21,123 bases of DNA from Pseudomonadota bacterium. Lineage in GTDB: Bacteria > Bdellovibrionota_B > Oligoflexia > Oligoflexales > JAPPIL01. This document shows, piece by piece, positions 8,375-15,531 of this stretch; position 1 is the first letter of the stretch; each line of letters starts with the position of its first letter. The position numbers and the translations under genes are program-made. The stretch covers positions 1 through 21,123 of the forward strand of contig JAPPIL010000083.1 in assembly GCA_028877195.1 (NCBI GenBank), read 5' to 3'. A model generated the notes under the pieces. That model made no database searches and was not told the origin of the DNA. It was given only the letters and a program-made list of their open reading frames with translations.

Positions 8375-8392
8375 AAGAAGTTAAAGCTTGTA

Positions 8393-9622
8393 TTAAAACT
8401 TGTCAAACAACTCCTGCATGCTTTCGTTTTTGCCGTCATCATAATCTAACTGCATCCAAATTATGATTTTGTTTAAAGCTGATTCACTCTGTAAACGGTT
8501 GAACAGTATACCAATAATTGGAATTTTATTGATCAATGGCAAGAACTCCCGCCCCTTACTATCACTACGATAACCGATGACCGAGACTGCTTTTGACCTC
8601 GCAATCTGTAATGCCAATGTGCTGGTAAAGCGACTGCTATTGAACGTTGATCTGCTATTTGCAGTCGGGCTTTTGAGCGTAAAATCAAGCAGAACCTTTG
8701 CTTGCAAAGCATTGATTTTATCCACCCTCACCCGCAAGGCTAACCCATAGAATTTCCAATTCGTGTGCTGACCATCCTTATCACTAGAAACATACTGTAA
8801 CTCACCACCCGTCTCAAACACCGCTTCCGCACCATTGATAAGACTAAACCTTGGCTGCCCAATAACATCAGAGATACGACGCAGTTGCATCCAACTCAAT
8901 GAACTTACATCGTAGGCAAGCAACTTCTGAAACTCACGCACTCCCAGTTCCCGTGCCTTTGCTTGATTGACCAATAATACTTTCGCAGACAAACGATACA
9001 TTGAAATATCATGCTGCTGTAGACAACCGACATACAACAAACCTTGCGCCACATAACCACCCGTCAAACTATCAGCTAACTTACGCAGTTCCTCACGGCT
9101 CTGCTTATTACAATGTGCCAACGCCAACAAACGAGCATTACCATGCGCACTGACACTAAAACGCTCGCCAAGCAATGCCCTCGTCTGTTGCAGCCATGCG
9201 TGCATCGCATCATCACTCAAACGCAAAGTAAAACTACAGCGGCGCTGACACTTCGCCCGCGCTTGTAGATACACTCGCACATCATCCGTGCTACCAGCGA
9301 TAGCATTATCTGAACAAATTACACCTGCTTGCTCACATGCCGAACCAAAACTGCTACGCACCTTACGCACTCGTAGCAAATACTTTTTGTTTCCCTGTGC
9401 CCGCGTCTGAATCAACACAACCCCAGCCTTCAAAGCGATCAACTCAAACATCTCACCCCGCAAATGCTCCACCCTAACGACACCCTTCTTGGAAACCAAC
9501 ACCTCCTGCTCTGAAAACAACGGCATAATCCTACTCTCGCCAACAACCATCTCAAGGCGTTCCGTTTGACTCGCAGCCGCGGTCAGCAACAAAAATAACC
9601 ACACCAACCTAATGCACACCAT
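8393..9622 (-). CDS. secretin-like protein, CpaC/RcpA type
   Basis: About 409 residues from the preferred ATG at 9622, which begins a signal peptide (MVCIRLVWLFLLLTAAASQ). The N-terminal segment (LEMVVGESRIMPLF ... GVVLIQT) resembles the pilus-type domain of CpaC/RcpA. The C-terminus has the secretin-domain ending, PLINKIPIIGILFNRL followed by a hydrophobic strand (IIIWMQLDY). Secretins form outer-membrane rings for pili or secretion. A longer open frame reaches back to 9703, but it would run through the preceding gene and place the signal peptide internally. The chosen start overlaps the preceding stop by 14 bp. No pilus ATPase or platform protein follows: addA converges 18 bp away. The secretin call is moderately firm; the Tad assignment rests mainly on gene order. 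Confidence 0.65.
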   Translation of the reverse strand: MVCIRLVWLFLLLTAAASQTERLEMVVGESRIMPLFSEQEVLVSKKGVVRVEHLRGEMFELIALKAGVVLIQTRAQGNKKYLLRVRKVRSSFGSACEQAGVICSDNAIAGSTDDVRVYLQARAKCQRRCSFTLRLSDDAMHAWLQQTRALLGERFSVSAHGNARLLALAHCNKQSREELRKLADSLTGGYVAQGLLYVGCLQQHDISMYRLSAKVLLVNQAKARELGVREFQKLLAYDVSSLSWMQLRRISDVIGQPRFSLINGAEAVFETGGELQYVSSDKDGQHTNWKFYGLALRVRVDKINALQAKVLLDFTLKSPTANSRSTFNSSRFTSTLALQIARSKAVSVIGYRSDSKGREFLPLINKIPIIGILFNRLQSESALNKIIIWMQLDYDDGKNESMQELFDKF

Positions 9623-10031
9623 AGACCACCAGCGTCTTGCGTCCACATATCGCTCGCACTTGCGTATCATCAGCACCCACTTGGTAAACCGCCTGCACTT
9701 CACCGCGTTGTAAGTACTCTAGCACTACACTGGCATGCTTCTTGGGCATACTCACCAGCAACGACCGCGGTTGCACACTATGCAGACGTGCACCGCGCAA
9801 GTTCAAGCGACAGCGTAAATCTTGGCGCTTAATTAAAAAATCAACCTCTTGCCCAAGTGTCGCCCCCTCGCTAATCAATGCTCCCCGCACTAATGCAACA
9901 TAGACGTAGCCACTCCTAAACTTCACGGTTGTCTGCTTGGGGGGAGCAGGGCTAAAGACGTTGTATAGCGCCATCCCCAGCACAATCATCAACAGATGTG
10001 AAAACACCCGCGGTAGATAAGCTATTTGCAT
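9609..10031 (-). CDS. CpaB/RcpC-like pilus assembly protein
   Basis: A 140-residue protein with one N-terminal membrane segment (about residues 8-27), then a periplasmic part. The segment SLLVSMPKKHASVVLEYLQRGEVQAV...VYGV resembles the RcpC/CpaB core (a polypeptide ending in a short strand and G). CpaB/RcpC is normally encoded directly before the CpaC/RcpA secretin, as here, and is thought to help build or gate the secretin channel. Length is short for CpaB (usually 250-300 residues), so it may be a trimmed version. The start overlaps the preceding gene by 10 bp, with SD-like GGGTAGG two bases before the ATG. Sequence similarity is weak, so the context carries much of the call. Confidence 0.5.
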   Translation of the reverse strand: MQIAYLPRVFSHLLMIVLGMALYNVFSPAPPKQTTVKFRSGYVYVALVRGALISEGATLGQEVDFLIKRQDLRCRLNLRGARLHSVQPRSLLVSMPKKHASVVLEYLQRGEVQAVYQVGADDTQVRAICGRKTLVVYGVH

Positions 10032-10357
10032 GACCTACCCAACGCTCGCAAATCATCATCGCCAAGATAAGCAAGCAACGCACATAATGCTTGATTCAAT
10101 TCATCGTACGCCAAAGATCGGTTGGCAAAATCACTGGCTGGCAACATACACACCTGTCCATAAAAACCCCGCAATCGTATCCTTGTAGGCATAACTCCCC
10201 CCTCTTCAAACAATTCCCGCACTTCAAACGGACATTCTAACGCCCCTGTCATCAGCAAACTAAACTTGGTCTGCAAATCACGGCGCGACTGCACATGCAC
10301 CTGCACAACCATCAGCCATGCCGATAAACACCCAACAGCAAGTAAAAATATCGGCAT
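10022..10357 (-). CDS. small membrane-anchored protein of the secretin cluster
   Basis: A 111-residue protein with a hydrophobic N-terminus (MPIFLLAVGCLSAWLMVVQV) that could be a membrane anchor or a signal peptide. The remainder is soluble with three further cysteines. It overlaps the next gene by 10 bp, so the two are probably translated together. I recognise no family. Its position suggests a pilin-like or assembly subunit of the same apparatus (inference only). Confidence 0.55.
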   Translation of the reverse strand: MPIFLLAVGCLSAWLMVVQVHVQSRRDLQTKFSLLMTGALECPFEVRELFEEGGVMPTRIRLRGFYGQVCMLPASDFANRSLAYDELNQALCALLAYLGDDDLRALGRSCK

Positions 10358-10378
10358 TATCTCTGTTTCAGCCTCCCA

Positions 10379-10804
10379 TTAGCTGCTATCTAGGTTCGTT
10401 GTCGCTGATCTATTAGCTTGACGATAACTAACAAACCTAAATGCATAGTTTGCCCAAAAAGCTGGAAGCATCGGATTGTCTTGTTGATAGACCTCTACCT
10501 TCAAACCAAGCACCGTGTCGCGGCAATGCTCTGCTTTGTAGTTAGTGGTAAAGTTAGCGATGGCAGTCAACAAACGCTCACGCTCAAATTCTGCTGGCTG
10601 GTAATGAGCGATAATCGCAACACTCGCATGGAGGTTCGCTTGCATCGCTAAAAATCGCCCACAGCGGCGCAGTTCATACTCACGCACGAGCAGGTCTTTG
10701 CCAACTAACCCTGTCGCTACCACCTCATCCAACATCTTGATCAACGAGGCAACTAATGCAGCCAGCAGGGTTAGTAGTAAAAACATGTGAACCACCATAC
10801 GCAT
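10379..10804 (-). CDS. first gene of the secretin cluster, putative TadE/pseudopilin-like
   Basis: A 141-residue protein with one N-terminal hydrophobic segment (about residues 5-22), then an acidic/basic helical part with cysteines (RRCGRF, EHCRD). Such a layout fits minor pilins of the TadE/TadF type, but I see no diagnostic motif. The next gene begins 21 bp downstream. A second in-frame ATG lies two codons in (10798). It is divergent from the HMG-CoA reductase gene, sharing about 110 bp of upstream DNA. Confidence 0.5.
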   Translation of the reverse strand: MRMVVHMFLLLTLLAALVASLIKMLDEVVATGLVGKDLLVREYELRRCGRFLAMQANLHASVAIIAHYQPAEFERERLLTAIANFTTNYKAEHCRDTVLGLKVEVYQQDNPMLPAFWANYAFRFVSYRQANRSATTNLDSS

Positions 10805-10841
10805 GCAGACATCATCGCAAGTTTTAAAAAATGTTGGCAGT

Positions 10842-10883
10842 GAGTTCTTGGTGGAAAACTCTACTCACATTATGGAAAATGTG
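10842..10883. promoter_or_regulatory. two dyads in the divergent promoter region
   Basis: GAGTT-N10-AACTC (10842-10861) and CACATT-N6-AATGTG (10866-10883) sit next to each other between the divergent secretin cluster and the HMG-CoA reductase gene. They could be operators for either side. No convincing -35/-10 pair is visible. Speculative. Confidence 0.3.
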
Positions 10884-10915
10884 CTAAACGTTTGCGGGTT
10901 TTCTGGAGTTATTCT

Positions 10916-12154
10916 TTGGATATTCGCTGGTCATCTGCCATTGCTGCGACGGCTACCCCAAATACCATCGGTTCATCAAGGCTACCGAAGTTTTATAACT
11001 TGCCATTGCATGAGCGTGCCAATATCGCAAAAAACATCGGTAAGCTAACGACAGCTGAATTCAACAGCCTTAACAATTATCAAGGCATGTCTCGTGAACT
11101 TACCGATACTTTTATTGAGAATGCGATTGGCACATTCAGCTTGCCGTTAGGTCTTGCGTCTAATTTCTTGATCAATACTAAAGATTATCTCGTGCCTATG
11201 GTTGTCGAAGAAAGCAGTGTGCTCGCTGCTGCAAGTCATGGCGCAAAACTAGTGCGGGCTGGCGGCGGCTTTCAAGCACAAAGCACCGAAGCGATAATGA
11301 CGGGGCAGATACAGTTGCTGCTCAAAGATGTATGCCCTTATGATACTATTCTCAAGGAACAGCGTGCCGACCTCATCAACTATGCCAATGTCGGGCAAGA
11401 CCGTCTGATAATGCGCGGTGGCGGGGTCTGTGGACTGGACTGGCATCTATTGCCAGCGCTCAATCACCTCATTGTCCACGTCCATGTCAACACCTGCGAT
11501 GCGATGGGCGCAAACATCGTCAACACTATCTGCGAGCGTCTCGCAAGGCGTTTGCAAATGCTTATCCCTTGCGACATTGGTTTGCAAATTTTAACCAACT
11601 TGAACGACCAACGCCGCGCCAAAGCCAGCTGTGAAATTCCAGCTAAAGTGTTTGATTGCACACGCTTTGACGGACTAGAGGTGGTTGAACGTATTGAGCA
11701 AGCTTATCAATTCGCCGCCCATGACCCCTACCGTGCCGCCACTAATAACAAGGGGATAATGAATGGTATTGACCCCGTAGTTATCGCTACAGGCAATGAC
11801 TGGCGAGCGGTTGAAGCTGGCGCACATGCCTATGCTTGTCGTTCAGGGCATTATAAGCCACTTGCCTATTGGCGTAGGGTTGGCAACTATCTACAGGGCG
11901 AGATTGATTTACCATTAGCACTGGGCATCGTTGGCGGCGTTACCAAGCTCCATCCCAACGCGACCGCAGCCCTCAAAATTCTTGGGCAGCCAAATGCACG
12001 AGCATTAGCAGAAATCGTCTGCTGTGCGGGATTAGCGCAAAACCTCGCGGCATTGCGAGCCTTAAGCACTGAAGGCATCCAAAAAGGGCACATGCACTTA
12101 CATGCGAAAAATTTACAACAGCAACGCCAAACCCTCTACCTTGAGCAACGCTGA
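10916..12154 (+). CDS. class II hydroxymethylglutaryl-CoA reductase
   Basis: Catalyses HMG-CoA to mevalonate (or the reverse in mevalonate degraders), with NAD(P)H. About 412 residues. Conserved class II blocks are visible: ENAIGTFSLPLG, PMVVEES with the catalytic Glu (about residue 98), the DAMGANIVNT loop, NNKG with Lys279, TGND with Asp295, and GHMHLHAKN with His392. Lys to Asp spacing is 16, as in the Pseudomonas mevalonii enzyme. Start: an in-frame TTG also exists at 10892, but GGAG at 10905-10908 sits 7 nt before the TTG at 10916, which is therefore preferred. No other mevalonate-pathway gene is in the window, so whether it makes isoprenoids or degrades mevalonate is open. It converges with the FAD oxidoreductase (33-bp gap). 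Confidence 0.93.
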   Translation: MDIRWSSAIAATATPNTIGSSRLPKFYNLPLHERANIAKNIGKLTTAEFNSLNNYQGMSRELTDTFIENAIGTFSLPLGLASNFLINTKDYLVPMVVEESSVLAAASHGAKLVRAGGGFQAQSTEAIMTGQIQLLLKDVCPYDTILKEQRADLINYANVGQDRLIMRGGGVCGLDWHLLPALNHLIVHVHVNTCDAMGANIVNTICERLARRLQMLIPCDIGLQILTNLNDQRRAKASCEIPAKVFDCTRFDGLEVVERIEQAYQFAAHDPYRAATNNKGIMNGIDPVVIATGNDWRAVEAGAHAYACRSGHYKPLAYWRRVGNYLQGEIDLPLALGIVGGVTKLHPNATAALKILGQPNARALAEIVCCAGLAQNLAALRALSTEGIQKGHMHLHAKNLQQQRQTLYLEQR

Positions 12155-12186
12155 CGCTTTGAACGGGACGAACTGCGCTGCGACAA

Positions 12187-13311
12187 CTAAACACTACGCT
12201 GACGTTTGACTGCTAGTGCAGCGGGTAGGAAACTGCATTTACCGTGTTGAATAATCGTTGCTAGACACTTGCCTGCCATAAACCCCATCGCTAACCCAGC
12301 ACCCATATAGCCAGTAGCAAGTAGTATGCGTTCATTACCATACATCGGGCTAATCAATGGCAACTCGTCGCAAGGACGCACCCCGCAACTAGCCATAGAC
12401 TGCTGGTGCTTACAACTTTTGAACGCAGGTATCAGACCAAGAAACCTGTTACCCAAGTGCGTAGCAACCCTCATATTCACACGGCTCTCTCGCATGCCAA
12501 TACCAGCCAACGGCAAAAGATACCTCGCACCTCCCAACCTTATTTGATCAGGCGCTACCGCTAGTCCCCATTCAAGACCGTGCTTAGCAGTAAAAAAATC
12601 CCCGCATCGCAACGGGTTAGCAGTTACTTGGTAACTCCCCCACTGATCAGCATAAGGGATAATCACCTCATGCAAGTTTGGCAACAATCCACCGATATGC
12701 TGATGGCAGGCAAGCACCAGCATTTCACTGCGAATACAGTCGCCGTCAGCGGTATGAACAACACAGGCATTACTCGCATTCTCAACTCGTATTACACGTT
12801 GATGCATGACTTCAGCTTGGTGCAAACTATGGAGTTTGGTGAGCAGGAGGTGCTCATCAAGCAGTGCTGCGCCGATACCATCATCCTGTATCGCTTGCAC
12901 TTGTTTGCTCATAAAGCTTGGAGGCGGTAAAAGTTGGCAAGCAAAACCCGCCGCTTGCATTTGGGTGGCGGCCTTACGAGCTTCTATCATCTCGCTATCG
13001 CTCACAACTAAACGCCAATGCTTACCCGTCGCCACTGGTAGCTTTTGTTGTGCACAGAAGGTCAGCAACGCTTGTAAAGACTGTTGCGCAAATGCATAAA
13101 CCGATCTCGCCAGTTTATGACCATAGGCATGCGAAAGTCTGGTGAAGTTATCAAACAATGACCCCAACGCGAAGCCTGCCCCTGTAGTAGGTGCTATCTT
13201 CGGGTCATAGATCAGAGTGATGTCATCTACACCTTGTTGAGTGAGATGAAAGACGGTGGAAAGACCCGTAATTCCTGCACCAACTATCGTTACCTGTCGC
13301 TTCTTCTTCAA
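12187..13311 (-). CDS. DAO-family FAD-dependent oxidoreductase
   Basis: A 374-residue flavoprotein. The dinucleotide-binding GAGITG at residues 11-16 follows a short basic N-terminus. The C-terminal ATGYMGAGLAMGFMAGK matches the second FAD-binding block of the D-amino-acid oxidase (DAO) fold. The substrate cannot be read from the sequence: amino acid, sarcosine-like amine and other hydroxy-acid oxidases share this fold. TTG start, one base after the asnS stop, with no SD sequence of its own, so it is probably translated by coupling to asnS. Confidence 0.8.
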   Translation of the reverse strand: MKKKRQVTIVGAGITGLSTVFHLTQQGVDDITLIYDPKIAPTTGAGFALGSLFDNFTRLSHAYGHKLARSVYAFAQQSLQALLTFCAQQKLPVATGKHWRLVVSDSEMIEARKAATQMQAAGFACQLLPPPSFMSKQVQAIQDDGIGAALLDEHLLLTKLHSLHQAEVMHQRVIRVENASNACVVHTADGDCIRSEMLVLACHQHIGGLLPNLHEVIIPYADQWGSYQVTANPLRCGDFFTAKHGLEWGLAVAPDQIRLGGARYLLPLAGIGMRESRVNMRVATHLGNRFLGLIPAFKSCKHQQSMASCGVRPCDELPLISPMYGNERILLATGYMGAGLAMGFMAGKCLATIIQHGKCSFLPAALAVKRQRSV

Positions 13312-13312
13312 G

Positions 13313-14644
13313 CTAAAACGGTATAAGGTCAGGTGCTCGCGGTGATAATACCGTGTCCCGAATGTTGCGCATACCAGTGAAATACTGCACTAACCGATCA
13401 AACCCCATTCCCCACCCAGCAGTGGGAGCTGCACCGAAACGTCGCAAGTCAAGATACCATTGCATGTCGCAGTTGCTTTTAAGCACTTCATAACGCTCCT
13501 CCCGTTCACTGCCGCCGATAAGCTCACCGACCTTTGGCAACAGCAAGTCCATACAAGCAACTGTTTTGCCATCATCGTTAGCGCGCATATAGAAGGGTTT
13601 GAAACTTTTTGGGTAGTCGGTAACGATAACCGCACCTGCGAAAACCTCTTCAGTTAAGTAACGCTCATGCTCGGTTTGTAAATCGTTGCCCCACTGCGGA
13701 CTAAACTCAAACGCACGTTTAGTAGATTTAGCCGCCTCTTGGAGGAGGTTGATTGCATCGGTATAGGTGATGCGTTCACACTGTAGGTTAGACATTTGTT
13801 CAATTGCTTCAAGGCTCAAGTCTTCGTAGTGCTGCTGTAAAAACAGCAAGTCATCACGGCATTCTGACAATACCTGCTTACTCACATAGCGCAGGTAGGA
13901 GACGGCAAGGTCTGCAATAGCATTCAAGTCTGCAAAAGCGACTTCTGGTTCAAGCATCCAAAACTCCGCCAGATGTCTGGTGGTGTTGGAGTTCTCGGCG
14001 CGGAAGGTTGGCGCAAAAGTGTATACTTTTTGTAAAGCAAGGCAAGCCGACTCAAGCTGTAATTGTCCGCTAACGGCAAGATAAGCAGGCGTGCCGAAGA
14101 AGTTTTCGCCATCCTTGATCGTAAATAATTCACCCGCTCCCTCACTATCACTAGGGGTAATAATCGGGGTATGGACGCAAGCGAAACCCTGCTGATGAAA
14201 AAAACTATGCGTCGCATGACTGGCACTATGCCTGATTCTAAAGACCGCACCAAAGGTATTAGAACGAGCACGTAAATGTGCGATTTGCCGCAAGAACTCA
14301 AGTGTATGGCCTTTTTTTTGGAGCGGGTAGTCCTGCGGGCAAGTGCCGATTAGCTCCGCTTCTTTTGCTAACAGCTCAAGGTCTTGCTGACCACGCGATG
14401 CCTGCACGATGCCTCGCACCTTGAGCGCCACACCAGTTGCGAACATGTTTAAGCTTGGTTGACAACGAGTCTCTGCATCAACGACCACCTGCAAACTCGC
14501 TTGGCATGAGCCATCACCGATAACCAAGAAAGCAAAATTACCCTTGCCGCGGCGAGTACGCAACCAGCCGCAAACTTCAACTGTCTTGCCAAGTATATCG
14601 TTGCTTGCAGGGTGGTGGAGAACTTGTCGAACGGTCTGTCTCAT
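13313..14644 (-). CDS. asnS: asparaginyl-tRNA synthetase
   Basis: Charges tRNA-Asn with asparagine. Class II synthetase, about 443 residues, with an N-terminal OB-fold anticodon-binding domain (VEVCGWLRTRRGKGNFAF). Motif 2 is FRAENSNTTRHLAEFWMLE, and motif 3 is GWGMGFDRLVQYFTG followed by NIRDTVLSPRAP. Near the C-terminus KPFYMRA is a further family block. An upstream in-frame start (14701) adds residues that family members lack, so the ATG at 14644 (MRQTV) is preferred; it also fits a nearby -10 box. It lies downstream of scpA and one base ahead of the FAD oxidoreductase. Presence of AsnRS means this organism need not make Asn-tRNA only by transamidation. Confidence 0.95.
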   Translation of the reverse strand: MRQTVRQVLHHPASNDILGKTVEVCGWLRTRRGKGNFAFLVIGDGSCQASLQVVVDAETRCQPSLNMFATGVALKVRGIVQASRGQQDLELLAKEAELIGTCPQDYPLQKKGHTLEFLRQIAHLRARSNTFGAVFRIRHSASHATHSFFHQQGFACVHTPIITPSDSEGAGELFTIKDGENFFGTPAYLAVSGQLQLESACLALQKVYTFAPTFRAENSNTTRHLAEFWMLEPEVAFADLNAIADLAVSYLRYVSKQVLSECRDDLLFLQQHYEDLSLEAIEQMSNLQCERITYTDAINLLQEAAKSTKRAFEFSPQWGNDLQTEHERYLTEEVFAGAVIVTDYPKSFKPFYMRANDDGKTVACMDLLLPKVGELIGGSEREERYEVLKSNCDMQWYLDLRRFGAAPTAGWGMGFDRLVQYFTGMRNIRDTVLSPRAPDLIPF

Positions 14645-14651
14645 GGGGTGA

Positions 14652-14657
14652 AGTATA
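14652..14657 (-). promoter_or_regulatory. -10 box 7 nt before the asnS ATG
   Basis: Reverse-strand TATACT followed by TCACCCC and the asnS ATG. Transcription would begin at or next to the start codon, so asnS could be read from a leaderless mRNA. No SD sequence is visible and no good -35 is found at the usual distance. Confidence 0.35.
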
Positions 14658-14718
14658 ACACGCCACCGTGTAAGTAAGCCACGCATATTTCTATAAAGCA
14701 AGTGTCTTAAGGCACGTG

Positions 14719-14742
14719 TTTGATGGCGCTTTTGATGGCGCT
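14719..14742. repeat. 12-bp tandem duplication upstream of asnS
   Basis: TTTGATGGCGCT occurs twice in direct succession in the scpA-asnS gap. A near-palindrome GTGTCTTAAGGCAC (14702-14715) sits beside it. Possible regulatory or slippage-derived repeat; nothing else in this gap but the IS-like motif next to it. Confidence 0.7.
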
Positions 14743-14747
14743 ATAGT

Positions 14748-14764
14748 GGCTTTGCTGCATAACT
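14748..14764 (+). repeat. IS-end-like 17-bp motif next to the scpA stop
   Basis: GGCTTTGCTGCATAACT, one base different from the motif at 20-36. It ends two bases before the scpA stop codon (14767-14769). A solo copy with no transposase; the larger 44-bp similarity seen at the window ends does not extend here. Confidence 0.5.
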
Positions 14765-14766
14765 GA

Positions 14767-15504
14767 TCACTCCTTCGCCAGCATCCAAATAGTAGCGTTA
14801 TGCTCGTCTTGCGAAAGCGAGACCTGCCCCATCTTGGCAAGCTCCAAAATTGCGAAGAAATAAACCGCGAACAGATACCGCGTGTCTATCTGCGGGTAGA
14901 AATCTTGAAATGCTTTGAGCTTGGTAAGTTGCGGCAAAATAGAGTCTATAACCGCCTCCAAAGTAATCTTCTGAACTTTAGCCTGCGGAAACTCATCATG
15001 GCGTTGCACGATGTTCGCCAACATCTGCGTATAAACAACCACCAACCCTAACACATCACCGCGTGTTGGTAGCTGCTGACCAGGCATGCTACCACTCAAT
15101 CTATCCCACTCATGATTGCCATACCGATAACCATGCATATAACGCTGCGCAAGCAACGATGCCCCTTCCTTCATATAGTGATAACCTACGATACGAGCCT
15201 TGAAATGCTCTTCCAAATCCTCGTCTGACGACATGTCAGCACTCGCATCATCGGAAGTGCTATCCTGCTCACTCGGCAGCAAACGCCTGCTCTTTATCTC
15301 AACCAACGTTGCTGCCGTGCGCAGAAAATCTCCAGCCGTCGCTAAATCACGAAACTCCAACAAACGCAAAACCGCAAAGTATTGATTAGCAAGAAACAAC
15401 AAGTCGATCGCGAAAATGTTTATTTCATTTACCTTGATAAGATGCAGCAAAAGATCAAGTGAACCCTCAAACTGCTCAAGCTTTACCTGTGGAATGGCAG
15501 ACAA
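14767..15504 (-). CDS. scpA: segregation and condensation protein A
   Basis: A kleisin subunit of the SMC-ScpAB condensin that compacts and segregates the chromosome. 245 residues, the usual size. N-terminal signature FEGSLDLLLHLIKVNEINIF, then an IKSRRLLP segment, an acidic linker (about residues 77-98), and a C-terminal winged-helix part (LEAVIDSILPQLTKLKAF). TTG start with AAGGG 5 nt upstream. No scpB or smc is in the window, though scpB often follows scpA. The 5' end is only 27 bp from the divergent LuxE-LuxC gene, so their promoters must overlap or lie inside coding DNA. Confidence 0.93.
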   Translation of the reverse strand: MSAIPQVKLEQFEGSLDLLLHLIKVNEINIFAIDLLFLANQYFAVLRLLEFRDLATAGDFLRTAATLVEIKSRRLLPSEQDSTSDDASADMSSDEDLEEHFKARIVGYHYMKEGASLLAQRYMHGYRYGNHEWDRLSGSMPGQQLPTRGDVLGLVVVYTQMLANIVQRHDEFPQAKVQKITLEAVIDSILPQLTKLKAFQDFYPQIDTRYLFAVYFFAILELAKMGQVSLSQDEHNATIWMLAKE

Positions 15505-15531
15505 ACCTACCCTTTCACTGCCAAAAAAGAT

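Noticed and set aside
10803..11048. 81-residue ORF overlapping the HMG-CoA reductase start
   Set aside because: It runs out of frame into a clearly conserved gene, and has no domain or RBS support.
12326..13145. Forward-strand ORFs inside the FAD oxidoreductase
   Set aside because: They are antisense to a conserved flavoprotein and lack any protein-like motif.
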